Shown here piece after piece: positions 1 to 11,900 of a DNA stretch of 64,000 bases. The notes beneath the pieces were generated by a model. The model worked only from the letters and a program-made list of their open reading frames with translations, searched no databases and was not told the origin of the DNA. The stretch's first letter is position 1; each line of letters begins with the position of its first letter. The stretch spans positions 35,124,487 through 35,188,486 of the forward strand of contig JAOANR010000015.1 of assembly GCA_030278955.1 (NCBI GenBank), read 5' to 3'. Source of the stretch: Hygrophila difformis. Its lineage: Eukaryota > Streptophyta > Magnoliopsida > Lamiales > Acanthaceae. The translations under genes were made by a program, and so were the position numbers.

Positions 1-23
1 AATTGCTATTTTCTTCCCTTCAG

Positions 24-1606
24 GCCTGAAAAGCTGCATGTCACAAGGATATTCCTATATTGAAGGAGTTGAAGAATTGCTAATTGATATAAAGAAAAAA
101 GGATACGAAATGCATACTGCAACTAATTATCCCATCTGGTATGTTTAAATATACTCATGTTGAGCATTTTAATCCAGTTTAAATGTTTGTGTACATATTT
201 ATAATTCTATTTCAGGTATGAAATCATTGAAGAGAAACTAGGACTCTCAAAATACGTATCCTGGACATTCTGTTCGTGCATAATGGGTACCTTGCCTTCT
301 AACATCTTTTAAGTCGTCATCAATTTTTGGCCTCATGAATTTGAATGTTTTACCCCAAATTAGGTAAATTAAATAATAAGTTGTAACTGCATCCACATAT
401 TCCTCTTCTAATATGGTTTTAAATCCATTTTTGCAGTATTCATAAGGATAATTAGAATATGACATTGTTTGCTCAGGATCATACTCTACACTAAAATCAT
501 TTAGCCTCTAGAATATGACATTATATTAGTATTATTTTTGCATGCCTTTTTTTGTTATGTAAACATAGTTTGCCTACTCTCTAGTTTATGCCACAGAATT
601 ACAAGACTACAATTGAGTGTTTTATTATAAATCAATATTTTATGTTAGCAATGCCCATGTGTGACAACTGCAGTTCTCTAAACTATTGGATTCCGTTTTA
701 ACCAAATTTACTCTCCTGCCCTCCACTGTTCTGCTGATTTATTCTCAGTTTAGAGAAGGGTTAAATGAAACCCATGCAGAAATTTATGATTCCATAGCCA
801 AGTTCGGCATAATAACAATATCTGTGGTCATCCAGGAAAGAGGAAGCCTGACCCTGATTTTTATATGTATATATTGGAGCACTTGAAGGTTGATCCAGCA
901 TGTTGTATCTTTGTTGATGATAGGTATGTTGTCATTCAGCTAAGAGCTTTTATTAAAAAATTTAGGCGCAATTGCCGTGGCATATGCTTGAAATTTATTA
1001 TTAGAAAATCTTCAATATAAAATGATGAAAATAATGCTGTCTAAGTTGTACAGCTAGAGACAAAAAATATGCGAGGAAGTGAAAAATGCCAGAAAACACA
1101 CCCCGAGTTTGGGCTCTTTACTAGAAAAATAATTATATTGATCCATCAACCACATATATTTATGATAGTAGGCATCTAAGGAGGACATGTATGTAATGGA
1201 TAATGGAATGTGAAGTGACAAGAGAATTACTAGAAGAATGCTCAAGCAACTAGTATGCAGAATGCACATAGGGCCTCAGCTCAGGCCCCGGGCTTGAACT
1301 GCCATCTTATCTTCTACACACAGAAGCGCCTCACCCGGTAGTGTTTGTTAGTGTCTTCTTGCATGATATGAGCATTCATCCATGGCTAAGAAAACTTGTG
1401 TATTGTGACTTTTACTTGTCTTCTTGCATGATATGATCATCCATCCATGACTAAGGAAACTTGTATATTATGAATTTTTCTTGTCCAGGATAAAAAATGT
1501 TGATGCGGCTGTTGATGCCGGACTCATTGGCATTCACTTCAAGAATGCTGATTCATTGCGCGAGGATCTCTCTCGGTTGGGAGTTATTGCAGTCGACACA
1601 AAATGA
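24..1606 (+). CDS. HAD-family hydrolase, chloroplast FMN hydrolase-like (3' part only)
   Basis: Four exons at 24-138, 216-286, 836-923 and 1489-1606 join in one frame with GT-AG introns and encode 129 residues plus a stop. The gene begins before the window, so the first HAD motif (DxD nucleophile) is missing. Visible are the second-motif Thr in H-T-A-T-N-Y-P, the motif III Lys within GKRKPDPDFY, and the motif IV acidic pair in FVDDR, followed by the usual C-terminal GIHFKNADSLREDL segment. From memory of the family this resembles the Arabidopsis plastid FMN hydrolase (At1g79790 type), which dephosphorylates FMN to riboflavin. The family is confident, the substrate is inferred. The 3' UTR probably runs to about 1850. 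Confidence 0.87.
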
Positions 1607-3011
1607 TGCATCATTGTATTAATGGTTATTGTTTCTGCATTGTGGTGTTCTTGGTATGAAATGAGGAAACCAGAAGCAGCTGCTGCTCGCAAACTCCTGA
1701 GGACCTGGTTTGGCAATTGCAGCCACATTTCCTTCCTCTTGTCTCTATTCTGTATCATCATTATGTATCTTCACTAACTTGTTTAGAGAGAACCACATTT
1801 TCTGCTGCAAAATCAATTATTTTTATTCTCTTAAATTGTTACTAGGTATGGAATGCACAATTTTTTTCATGGTATAGCTATTGTATGACTAGAGAGACTA
1901 CAATAGAAGTATTAATGCACTTAATCTCAGGCTAAAAAAACATCCAACAAACATATAAAAGAACATCTCAATTCTCATTGATCAAGATTACACTAGTAAG
2001 ATTTATAGTAAACATAAAATTGATGATGATAATTGTGTAACTAAAATATATACAAATGTGGTAAGATAAAATTATACTGTATCTTGCAAATTTACTATTT
2101 TATCATTTTAGTTAATTTAAATTTAAAATTTAAAACTAGCGGTTTGAATTAGCCACAGCCCACGGTACATCAAGATATAAACATGCTACAATACTCTAAC
2201 AACATTTTTTATTATTATTACTATTTTTCTTTCTGTAAGATTAACATTATTTAAAATAAAAACATATAAATTAATCTCGAGCCACATTAATAGGCTCAAT
2301 AGACGGATATTGGTGACTTATTGTCAAATCCGTCAACAAACATACTACAATAATCTCTTTGACAATTTTTTTTTATATGAATACCATTATATTCTCAGGT
2401 TACGAACCCACTAATGCCTCGATAATATAAACCTCTCTTCGCCGGTGAATACCAGGGTATCAGAGGCCTTGTACTTAAGACTAATCTCTAGAAGATAGGA
2501 TTGAAATTGAAGAACTGTATCTCCCAAAACAGTATAGTATTGAATATAGAAAATTTGGACAGTTGAACCAAATATTATATTTTATTTATTTTAACTCCTA
2601 GAAAATATTATATCTCAAGTTTCATCAAGTTTTGGTATCATGAAAAGGGATGGGTGATGTTAGTAAAATCGTGTGTATGAATAGCCGGGTCTTTCTTTCT
2701 TTTTTCTATTTTTTTTAAAATTTTTTTATTTATTTATTTTTTTTTTTAAATTTTTAATTTAGTTTTTAAATCTCAAGTAAAACGCCAAGGAAAAAGGAAG
2801 GATACTATAGTGGGACCGAAGGAAAGCTTTTTCATAGGTAAATCCATTCCCGTGGGCGTGGTGGGATCGTCGAATACTCCAGTCTCCAATTCGACCGTGG
2901 AATAGGGCAAAGGGGCTTGGACGACGACGAAGAAAGAACGGGCGGAGACACGGAAGGAGCGTAATTTTTCGCCACCGACATACGACTTCTACATCACGAT
3001 AGTTCGATTCA
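1607..3011. other. Intergenic: 3' UTR of HAD gene, AT-rich spacer, R3H gene promoter and 5' UTR
   Basis: No gene was seen. 1607-1850 is probably 3' UTR. 1850-2640 is AT-rich; 2395-2530 may be a badly decayed tRNA-derived SINE. A homopolymer-T and A/T tract lies at 2700-2765. The more balanced sequence from about 2830 to 3011 probably contains the 5' UTR of the R3H gene. Confidence 0.5.
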
Positions 3012-6000
3012 ATGAGTCTCACGAAATTTGCGATGGTCAGTGCCGCTAGTTTTGCTGCCTTGCTTCTCATATACTTTTGTGTATTTTTTCTGCTCTTGCT
3101 TTTCATATTTGCGGGACTTCTGCTGGCTTTTGGTTTTTTTTGTTTGTTTGTTTGTTTGTTTACATAATTCTATATTTTAGCTTGTGTACTTTGGACATGC
3201 TTACAGTTACAGGATGTTTTTATGGCACGCAGTTGCAATATTTATCTTGCTTACTTTTATTGAGATTCTATGCCATGGTTTAATGTACAAAGATGGTCGC
3301 CCCAAGTTGTAACTTCAAAATACACTGTACTTTTTCGGCCAAGATTGTGGTTTTTTGGATGGAATTGAAGCTTATAGATTCATATACCGTGGAGAGATAG
3401 CTCATTGGAGATAGCAAGATGAATACTCATTTTTCAGGGAAGAGGCGGAAATATAGAAATTTAATTGCCTTTATGTTTGCTTGAACACACATTGTCATAT
3501 CTTGAAGCATGATGAAATGACAAAGGTACCACAGTTTTTGACTAAGCGTTGTACCTAAGAAATCCTATGCATCTTAGAGGGTTATATGTATTGTAATAGG
3601 AATTGTGTTGATTAATTTTTTAGAATGGGAGGATCTATTGCAGGGATAATCGTGATTCGTGAGAACCATAAATGATGACTGCAGAAACTATGTCCCCAGA
3701 AATTAGTTTGATATTTTGTGGGATCTGTGCTATATGAATTTGTTCCTTTGGATGTGGTGATAGTTGAAGGTAAGCCATGGACATACATTTTAGTGAATAT
3801 AGCCCATTGAACTTTTTTGACACAACACTTGAAATGCAGCGTATATACTGCATATATAGTTTATCACCCAATTCTATAAGATGCAAGTTTATAATCTAGT
3901 TTTACACTATGCAGAGCAGAATTAATTTTTTTATCAACTATGCAACCTAAGGCTTCTGTATTTTTGCCTTATAAGAATTAAACTATAAATAAATTTTGAA
4001 AAAAAAAACAAACTAGATAAACAGAATTAGTTTGTTTTATTCAAAGAATTGTTCTGTTTGTCTGCCCTTACCCCTTAGCTCATCCCTCATGGTAATAAAT
4101 CTGCCATTTTCCTATGTCCAGTTATTTGTCACCAGTGTTGTTACGGCGTCGACATGGCGACGCCATGGCAGTGTGGCGGTCAAGGATGACCGTCGTAAAG
4201 CTTCGACTCGCCATATGGCGAGTTATTGCCACTGCAACACTGAGAAAGCGAGAAATGGTGCTACAGAAACCCTACAACGGTCGGGTCAGGTCTGTCATGT
4301 CCTAGAAATTGTTAAAAACCCTAACCTGAGTTGAAAAATTACGATATGCGTCAATTCGGTTTCTTTTCTTCTCACTCAAGCTACCCACTCCTCCCGCCGT
4401 TACCCAGCTCGCATTGCTCGCCCCACACTTTACAATTGGTCACTTCCACTGTCCGAGTCTGCCTGCTCGTCTCTATTGTGTGAGCTTGCTCGCCTCTGTG
4501 GGTGGTTCTCTATTTCCCTGAAATTTCCAATATGGTTTTAGATTGCGTCCCTCTCTTTTAAATCTTTGTGTTTTTGTGTTTCTGATTTGCATTTCAATTC
4601 CGCATCCAACTACCCTATTTTTAATTGTTTTTCCCCATTTTTTTCAACCACATATACTGTAGTGTACTGTGTATATACATACTGTAGTATAAGTGCTGGG
4701 TGTAATTATTTTTCAATTATTTTTTAATGATGTAAGTATATAATTTTAATTTAAAATATTTTGTTATTTTGCATTAGTATTGTTAACTTAATGATGTATT
4801 AGCATTTCAATTCCGCATCCAACTACCCTATTTTTAATTGTTTTTCCCCATTTTTTTCAACCACATATACTGTAGTGTACTGTGTATATACATACTGTAG
4901 TATAAGTGCTGGGTGTAATTATTTTTCAATTATTTTTTAATGATGTAAGTATATAATTTTAATTTAACATATTTTGTTATTTTGCATTAGTATTGTTAAC
5001 TTAATGACGTATTATTCATCTCAAAATAAAGATTTTATGAGTTAATGTTAAATATTAATTTGTATAATATATATATCGCCATATTGTCGCCATGGCGACC
5101 GCCATACCGCCATGGCAGTATGGCGGTCCACAGGCGCCGTAATTGTCACGCGCCTGGGTTTCCTGCATGCGTCAAATGCCAACACTTTTTCCTGTTCAAA
5201 AAAATGACGAAATTTGCCATGGCTATATGAATCATATTTATTCTCATTAGACATTGTGTATTTCCTAAGTATGACCATTATGTGGAGATTTCATTCATGA
5301 TTCATCCGGTGTATCCTTCTAATCTGATTGTTCCATTATGTTTTATTTACAGTATAGAAAAATTGGTCATACGTGGCACTTGATGGTTCTTTGTTAAAAA
5401 CTTTTTTTCGGCCACTGATTGATGTGCACACATTGAAGACTTGGTTCCCTTATGTTTCTTATTCTTCATTTATATTATAAATGTGCAGGTTGAGGAGTTA
5501 GCTTGTCTTGTTAAAGACAACATTCCTTGCAAGTATCTCATTTTGTCAGTGGAAGAGGCGTTAGTTGATTTTCTTCAGGATGATAAAAGGTAAAGTAGTC
5601 AAATATTGTGTCATTTCACAACACTGCAAAACAACTTCTTACCAAACATGTATCGCCAACACCCTAGATGTGGTGGAATTTAAAAGTAAATGGTAAGCAA
5701 AAGAAAATATTAGGGAAATGGTAAACATATTGAAGATGCAAATTTTCATTTTTTTTTGTTTGGTTTGAAAGTTTTTTTTTTTTACTTCCTGTATTCCTTT
5801 TGATTTTCTTCAGAAATTTTCATTCACTTTTTATTTCTGTCTTTATCTCTAGGCCAAACATCCAAAAGATTTCAAGTTTCATTCTGAAAATTATAGCTGA
5901 CAAATGTTCTCTGTACAGTACAGGAGGGGTGCTTGAGCTGGAGCCGATGAACTCTTATGAGCGGTTGCTCATTCATCGTCTTGCTGATATATTTGGGTAT

Positions 6001-7996
6001 TCTTTCTTCTGTGGTTTTTATAGTCAGTATTGTTCCTTTATGTATTCATTTTCTTGTTTGCCTATTTGATAACTCTCAAAAGGCATTAAACAATGATGTT
6101 ACCTTCCTAGATTTTCTCATCATTCTGTGGGTGAAGGAGAAGAGAGACACATAATTCTGGAGTGCTGTCCTGATACATCATTGTAGGTGAATAAGTTTTT
6201 TTGTTTTTTCTGATGCGTTCATTGAGTTTAATATTTAGGATTTGAGAAGTCTCTTGTTATTATATAACAATTCAGTTCAAGGCATCACAGTAGATAGGGA
6301 AAAACGAATAACACGTTTTTATTGCCCCTTGGACAATTTCGAACACATGAAATGTCTCACTTTCAGACCTGTTTGTTAGACAAAACTGCTTCACACTCCA
6401 ATTTTTCTGTCATAATTTAATTTTTTATGCTAAATTATTATAGTGTACTTTACTTGTGGGACTGTTACGCTTAACTCCTGGACCTGGTGTATCATCTATG
6501 TGCTATTTACTAGTTTCTTGTATAATTCATGGAAAAAACCAAAGACTCCTGTTTTAGGTGCAGGCTATATTTGGATTTTAAACTTGTCGAGTTGGTTCTG
6601 TGTTTCTTTGGTTTGGAAGCCATTTGTCTTCTTATATTACATTGTATACAATTCAATGGCAGACCTCCAATCCTTGTGACCGACTTATTGTGGCAGATTG
6701 GTGAAGTGCCACCTCCAATGATCTCTGATTTGCCCGGACAAAAGAAAGTTATGACAGGTCAGCTATAGCTTCCAAAATATATAAAGTTGAGGTAGCCCTC
6801 CCTAATTTCTTCTCTCATAATGCTTTGATAATAAAGATTTTTAAATACCTGCCGTATGGCTTCTGTCTATTTTACCATTGTGATTTGAGAATTATGCCAA
6901 AATTAGATGAGTTGAATCTTGATAAAGGTGCTTTTACTCTTTTATGGCTTCAAGGTATTGGATTTTGAGTGAGTTCAAGAAACTTAATGCACTTAGTTTT
7001 GTTATTGTAAGCGGTATTTTATTCCATCGTACGAAATTGGTCAATCTTTTGTGAACTCTTTGAATGCACACTAACTTTAGCGAGACCATTATTTTTGTTA
7101 AATTAGTTTAATAGGATAGGATAAAATGGTGACATCACATAGTATATCTTATATAGACAATGCAACTTTATTAAGCCAGAGATGCCATTGGTGAGAAACA
7201 ATGCAGGTTGAATTGTTTGCTGTGAAGGTGTTTCTGATAGATATATGTTTCTTGTTACTAATTCTGGAGGCAGAAATTATAATTTCTATGAACATCTTCC
7301 ATGTTGTTTTTTTGACTGACAGCAAATGAACCTTCACTGGAGGAGAGAGAGAGAAACTATCTCGCCGCCCGGAATAGAATCTTTTCAGCAGACATGCAGA
7401 CTGAACTTGTAAAGCCAAGGCCAAGAAATGATACTGGGGTTGCCCGTCGTATGATAGCTCATGCACTCGGCAAAAACAGTAAGGAGATGACTCAGGAGCG
7501 AAGGTTGTGTAACGCAAGAGAACGTGTCGAAACAGAAGATTGGAAAACTCAACAAGTGGACCAGGGGGATGTAGGTACCAGTACCAGCAATAAGCAGGAC
7601 TCAAATTCTGTGGACCAGGGGGATGTAGGTACCAGTACCAGCAATAAGCCGGACTCAAATTCTGTATCTGCTGGACACTCAGAATCATGTGCAGAGTCCA
7701 ATATCCACAAATTCATTGGATCTGAATCATCATCTATGAGTAAGCTGGCACAACCACAGGTCAAGTTAGCATTACACAAGGAAGGTTCTGTTGCTGAACG
7801 AAAGGAGAATAGCACACACAGAAACCATTTGGAGGAGGAGCATACTGGAGCTGCTAGTTCTGCTGCGGAACAAGAGGAGAATAGCCTTATTAACAAAAAC
7901 CATTTGAGGAAACAACATATGGGTGCTGCAAAAAGGTTATTTGCAAATGCCCTGGGAATACAGCAAAGGGATACCAGGCAGCCCAAACCAACATAG
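3012..7996 (+). CDS. R3H-SUZ domain single-stranded nucleic-acid-binding protein
   Basis: Six exons at 3012-3035, 5489-5589, 5919-5996, 6111-6182, 6663-6757 and 7323-7996 sum to 1,044 bp (347 residues). The first exon supplies MSLTKFAM and ends in ATG|GTCAGT. It joins in frame to VEELACLVKDN, which matches the conserved N-terminus of this family. The R3H core is the segment ERLLIHRLADIFGFSHHSVG across exons 3-4. Exon 6 opens with a SUZ motif (EERERNYLAARNRIF) and ends with a SUZ-C-like GAAKRLFANALG. R3H-SUZ proteins bind single-stranded RNA or DNA, and a role in mRNA regulation is inferred. The region between the domains is low-complexity and carries an 18-residue tandem duplication (7556-7663). 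An alternative start is the Met at the exon 1/2 junction. Confidence 0.9.
4133..5150. mobile_element. hAT-like non-autonomous element(s) in R3H intron 1
   Basis: A CAGTGTTG start at 4133 and a CAACACTG end at 4235-4242 bracket GC-rich palindromic sequence containing repeated GCCATGGC/GGCGACGCC motifs. A related GC-rich block with the same motifs lies in the opposite orientation at 5080-5150. Either the two blocks are the ends of one 1-kb element, or there are two small elements. I could not find an exact 8-bp target duplication. Confidence 0.45.
4589..5014. repeat. 213-bp tandem duplication, two nearly identical copies
   Basis: 4589-4801 is repeated directly at 4802-5014 with no spacer. I see only two differences (near 4755/4968 and 4795/5008), which suggests a recent duplication. 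Confidence 0.9.
7556..7663 (+). repeat. 54-bp in-frame tandem duplication in R3H exon 6
   Basis: Two consecutive 54-bp units starting at 7556 and 7610 differ by one base and add 18 residues (unit begins VDQGDVGTSTSNK) without disturbing the frame. Confidence 0.92.
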
Positions 7997-8946
7997 CAAA
8001 CTAAGCCTATGCTCAAGACTTGTTCTACACATTTCAATTTTATGGATCATCCAACCCTTTGCTGATCCAAACTTTCTGGCATGTGAACTGGGAGCAAATC
8101 AAAATTGGCCCACATTTGCCAATGCTGCAGGAGAATTTGTGGATACTTTTGCCCGAAGATCTTCAAAAACACGAAGATAATGGCAAACAGGAAGAGCTAC
8201 CATAGGTAGCTAATGTTAATACAGCGTGAGCATACTTTTACAAGTTTTCGACACCCAAAATTGTATTGCATTGTGTTGTAAATCGTGGCAGTTTTATCTG
8301 CTTTGTGTTAATACTTGGCACTGAGAGGAATCAATCTCCTTGTATGTTTTTAACTTTGTTGTGAATCTTGTGTGGACAATTCTTTGATCTATTTTATTTC
8401 AAACAAAGTAATTGATGAAATATATTGAAGCCGTTGGGCATGCCTCCTGGAGATAGATGGTTCGTCGATACCTACAATATGATCTTTAGAGAGGCCAAAA
8501 TTCTCACTGGACATGACTCAAACGGCATGAAACCTAAACAATACTTATTACATAAAACTGACATTTGAGTAGCTTCAAATGTAAATGCAACTACTAATAG
8601 TCGATATAGTATTCCACTCCTTCCCAAGGAAAAGGCAAAAATCTAAATACATTTGAGGTTGTCTGAGGAATAGAATAAAATGAAACACCAAGTGACAACT
8701 GCATCCAAATTTTCCATATGAAACAACAATACAAAGTTTACAAACAACACAAAAAGAAGAAATATCTAGTACGACAATCTGGCATATCCTGAATGGACAG
8801 CCATTGCACGCCAATTGGCATTACCTTATGCTAGGGCTGCACACGGTTCAGCTCTGGAACAGCTTTATGCACGTATTCTCCCTCCCTAAGAAGATATGTT
8901 TCTACGTTGCAGAATTAGGCCTCGCATCTGTAAATATTCTTTCCAA
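7997..8946. other. Convergent 3' ends of the R3H and ANKRD13-like genes
   Basis: No coding sequence was seen. This interval should hold the 3' UTR of the + gene (to roughly 8400) and of the - gene (from roughly 8550), arranged tail to tail. Confidence 0.55.
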
Positions 8947-11900
8947 CTACTCAACATCCTCACTCATTCGTCTTGTTCCATCTGGATTTCTGGTCGTCCC
9001 ATGCCTTCTATGCTTCTTGCTCTTAGCTTTCTTGGCCTTCAGTCGACGTTTTTTCTCAGTGGCATCAACCCATGCATAATCTGATGGAATGAGGAAAGGA
9101 TCCACTTCATCTCGGAAGCTACGGCTTTCACTATCACTTGACTGGCTTCCTCGATTTCTCATCCATGAAATCCATGACGTGGAACCCTCAGGCTCCTTGG
9201 ACTTGCAATCTTGGAATTGGGCAGGGCTGGAGGGAGGGGTAGTGAACTCCTCCACCGGTTGAAGCTCCTCAAATTTTGTGAATGTCACCAACACACGTAT
9301 TGTTGGGACAATTGGGATGGCAATCTGTGAAGCAACCCATTTCATCAGTTATCAGGTGGCCAAAGCATCCAAGAAAACAATTAAAACTTTTACATTGATA
9401 GACGCTCCATATAAATGAGGGTAAACTTTAACAACACAATCACTGTATAGAGCTTAGTTCTGCCTCTGAAACCCCAAAGTTCTTACTTCTAGTTTTATAC
9501 GCTCTATGGAGGATATGCTTCAATGAGTAAACTATCAAGAGTGCACACACAAAACACAACTACATTGACAGAAACCTCTAAAATTCACTAAATTTGACAA
9601 AAATCCAAGTGAAAATTAGAATATACCACAGCCGTAAGAACCAACAATTGAACAAAGGTTAGGACATTGAAAATCAGAAAGTCTTCAATTTGGTGGACTG
9701 AGACGCATGGGGCATACAGAAAAAATTTATTTGAATTCAAGTTTTCAAACCCCTTTGGACTCTGAATGTTACCCAATATACAATTGTCAAATTCCATATT
9801 TCTACTCCGATCAGAATTCTTTATACAAGAACTTAGGAGTACTACTTTTGGTTCAATTAATTTGAACTATATTGAATTCAGGGAAATCGTTGACAAGATA
9901 ATAAAATAGAGTAAATGGGGAGAGAATAATGCATACTCGGTGTAAGAAAAAAGTGGGTTAGGGCCTTAGGGGTTTGTGGAAATTTGTGGTAAATTATAAT
10001 GCAGAAACCATCATGATGCGCAGGTAGCAGTTTGAGATGTCTTGGATTTTGTGCATGAGATTAATAATTTTGAAACAAGAAGATAAAAGTTAAACTTCAT
10101 GTATGCTCGCAGGAAAGCCCACACACAACATCTAAATGGGATGCAGAAAAAGGTCCATCGGAGAGCATAATCATAATATGTTACAAGTCTTACGTATCTC
10201 AAGACAAGAAAGCTGAGGAAAAAGAAAATATAGGTAAACTATCTTAGATAAATGCTTGTTTTCGTAGTCTCTCACCCTCACTTCAATCCAAAGATCACCA
10301 TGCTCACTTCTAAGATATACTTCCTCCATTTTTTTATAATCGAAGCATTTGCATAGTTGTTACTACCTCCGTCTCAATTCAATTGTTACATTCCCCTCCG
10401 ACACGCTTGCCGATACACATTTTTAATGATTTATAACTTAAATTATGTATAATAAAAACTTATAAAAAGCTTATTGTCTAAAACTACTCGATTGGACGAA
10501 TCTAACAAGATCTCACTTGACTATATTTTTCCTTACATAACTATGATAAAAATTTGAATCAATGAATAGTGTCAAAAATGCCAACGTAACATTTATATCG
10601 AGACAGAGGAAGTACTATTTATTGAGTAACTTTGATTTAATTTTTTAACACATTGTATATGATAAAACATAGTCAAATGAGATGTTGGATTAGTCTAATC
10701 ACGTAGTTTTATAATATATTAATATCAAATTTTTAGAATTTTTAGTTGTACACAGTGTGAGATATTAAGCGTTAAAAATGTGCATTGGATTGCGTGAAAT
10801 GCAGGAATGTTACAACTTTTAAAAAACGGAGGGAGTACATCACTAGTTTAAACCAGAATTCACAACATTTCAGCCATCATAATTCCACTCAATTATCACA
10901 TTTATTTGTTTGGTGATGCAGCAATGTGGTCAACTGGTCATTTAATGAAAGTAAAGAGAGGTGGCTGGGGAGTTCAATGTAGTGAACCTATGTGTGTGTG
11001 ATAGTTAGAAAGAGGCTATTGGTTCTTACGATAGTACAGAACAGAAGGATAATGATGGGCCAACCTATGTGTGTGATTGCCTAGAAAGACTACAGAGGGA
11101 AAGAGCAGTCCTGGTTGAAATCCCAAAGGAGAGATCCAGCCCATGTCATACATTCAGGCTGGTATGGCTATGAAAGGAAACAAAGGCGCGATTTGTTCTT
11201 GTTTAATGATAAGGACTAATAGGAGTTAGCTGCCATAATTCAAGTCTCTAAATATATTCATGTTTGTTATTAACCAAGAATAACAGAGTTGCGAACAAAC
11301 ATATGAATATTGATGCATAGAGGTTGGTGCCATGGGAAATTAAGGCAAAAAGCTTGTAACAGACCAGCCCACAGACGATGGAATAAGATTGAACAAAAAT
11401 TAGATATATATATATATTAGAAAGTACCTTGACAGGAAATGTGCCAGATGGAAGTTTGGTAGTTAAAAGCTCCCTCAATCGTCTGACTGCCTTGACCTTA
11501 TTGGCCAATATGTCGAGCAAAGGCAAAAGTTCATCTGTTTTTAAAGGAAAATCTTGTGTTAGCCACAAAACAGGTCTCAGACCTTTCTTATACTCACTTT
11601 CATTCTTGGATTCCACGGTAGGCCCCTTTTTCTTTTTCTTCTTGGCACTTTTATCTTTCGATTTCTTGTGTTCCCCCATGTCCTCTACAGGAAATTCAGC
11701 TGATGATCTACGACTGTCGATAGACTTCTGCTTGGCATCTTCAGGGGCCAACTTTGAGAACTTCTTCAGAATTTTTGCATCCTCGGGTTCATCTCCCATG
11801 TTTTTGGAACTCTTCTTGTTCCAGGAAAACCAACTTTTCTTCTCTTTGGATGCACCATTGGATTCACAACTTTCAAATGAACCAGAATCAAAGTTTTCAT

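Larger units (their letters stand above)
3036..5488 (+). other. Large first intron of the R3H gene, filled with repeats
   Basis: This 2,453-bp intron is far longer than the other introns of the gene (114-565 bp). Its length is explained by hAT-like GC-rich palindromic sequence near 4133-4245 and 5080-5150 and by a 213-bp tandem duplication. Confidence 0.75.
9325..11427 (-). other. Intron of the ANKRD13-like gene
   Basis: 2.1-kb intron with donor GTACTT read down from 11427 and acceptor ACAG at 9328-9325. Apart from the nested Stowaway elements it holds nothing that I recognise. Confidence 0.85.

Noticed and set aside
2759..3106. Minus-strand frame of 115 codons upstream of the R3H gene
   Set aside because: It overlaps the R3H 5' UTR and first exon in antisense, is basic and low-complexity, and has no recognisable domain.
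7549..8037. Minus-strand frame of 162 codons
   Set aside because: Antisense to R3H exon 6, which is supported by splice sites and SUZ motifs.
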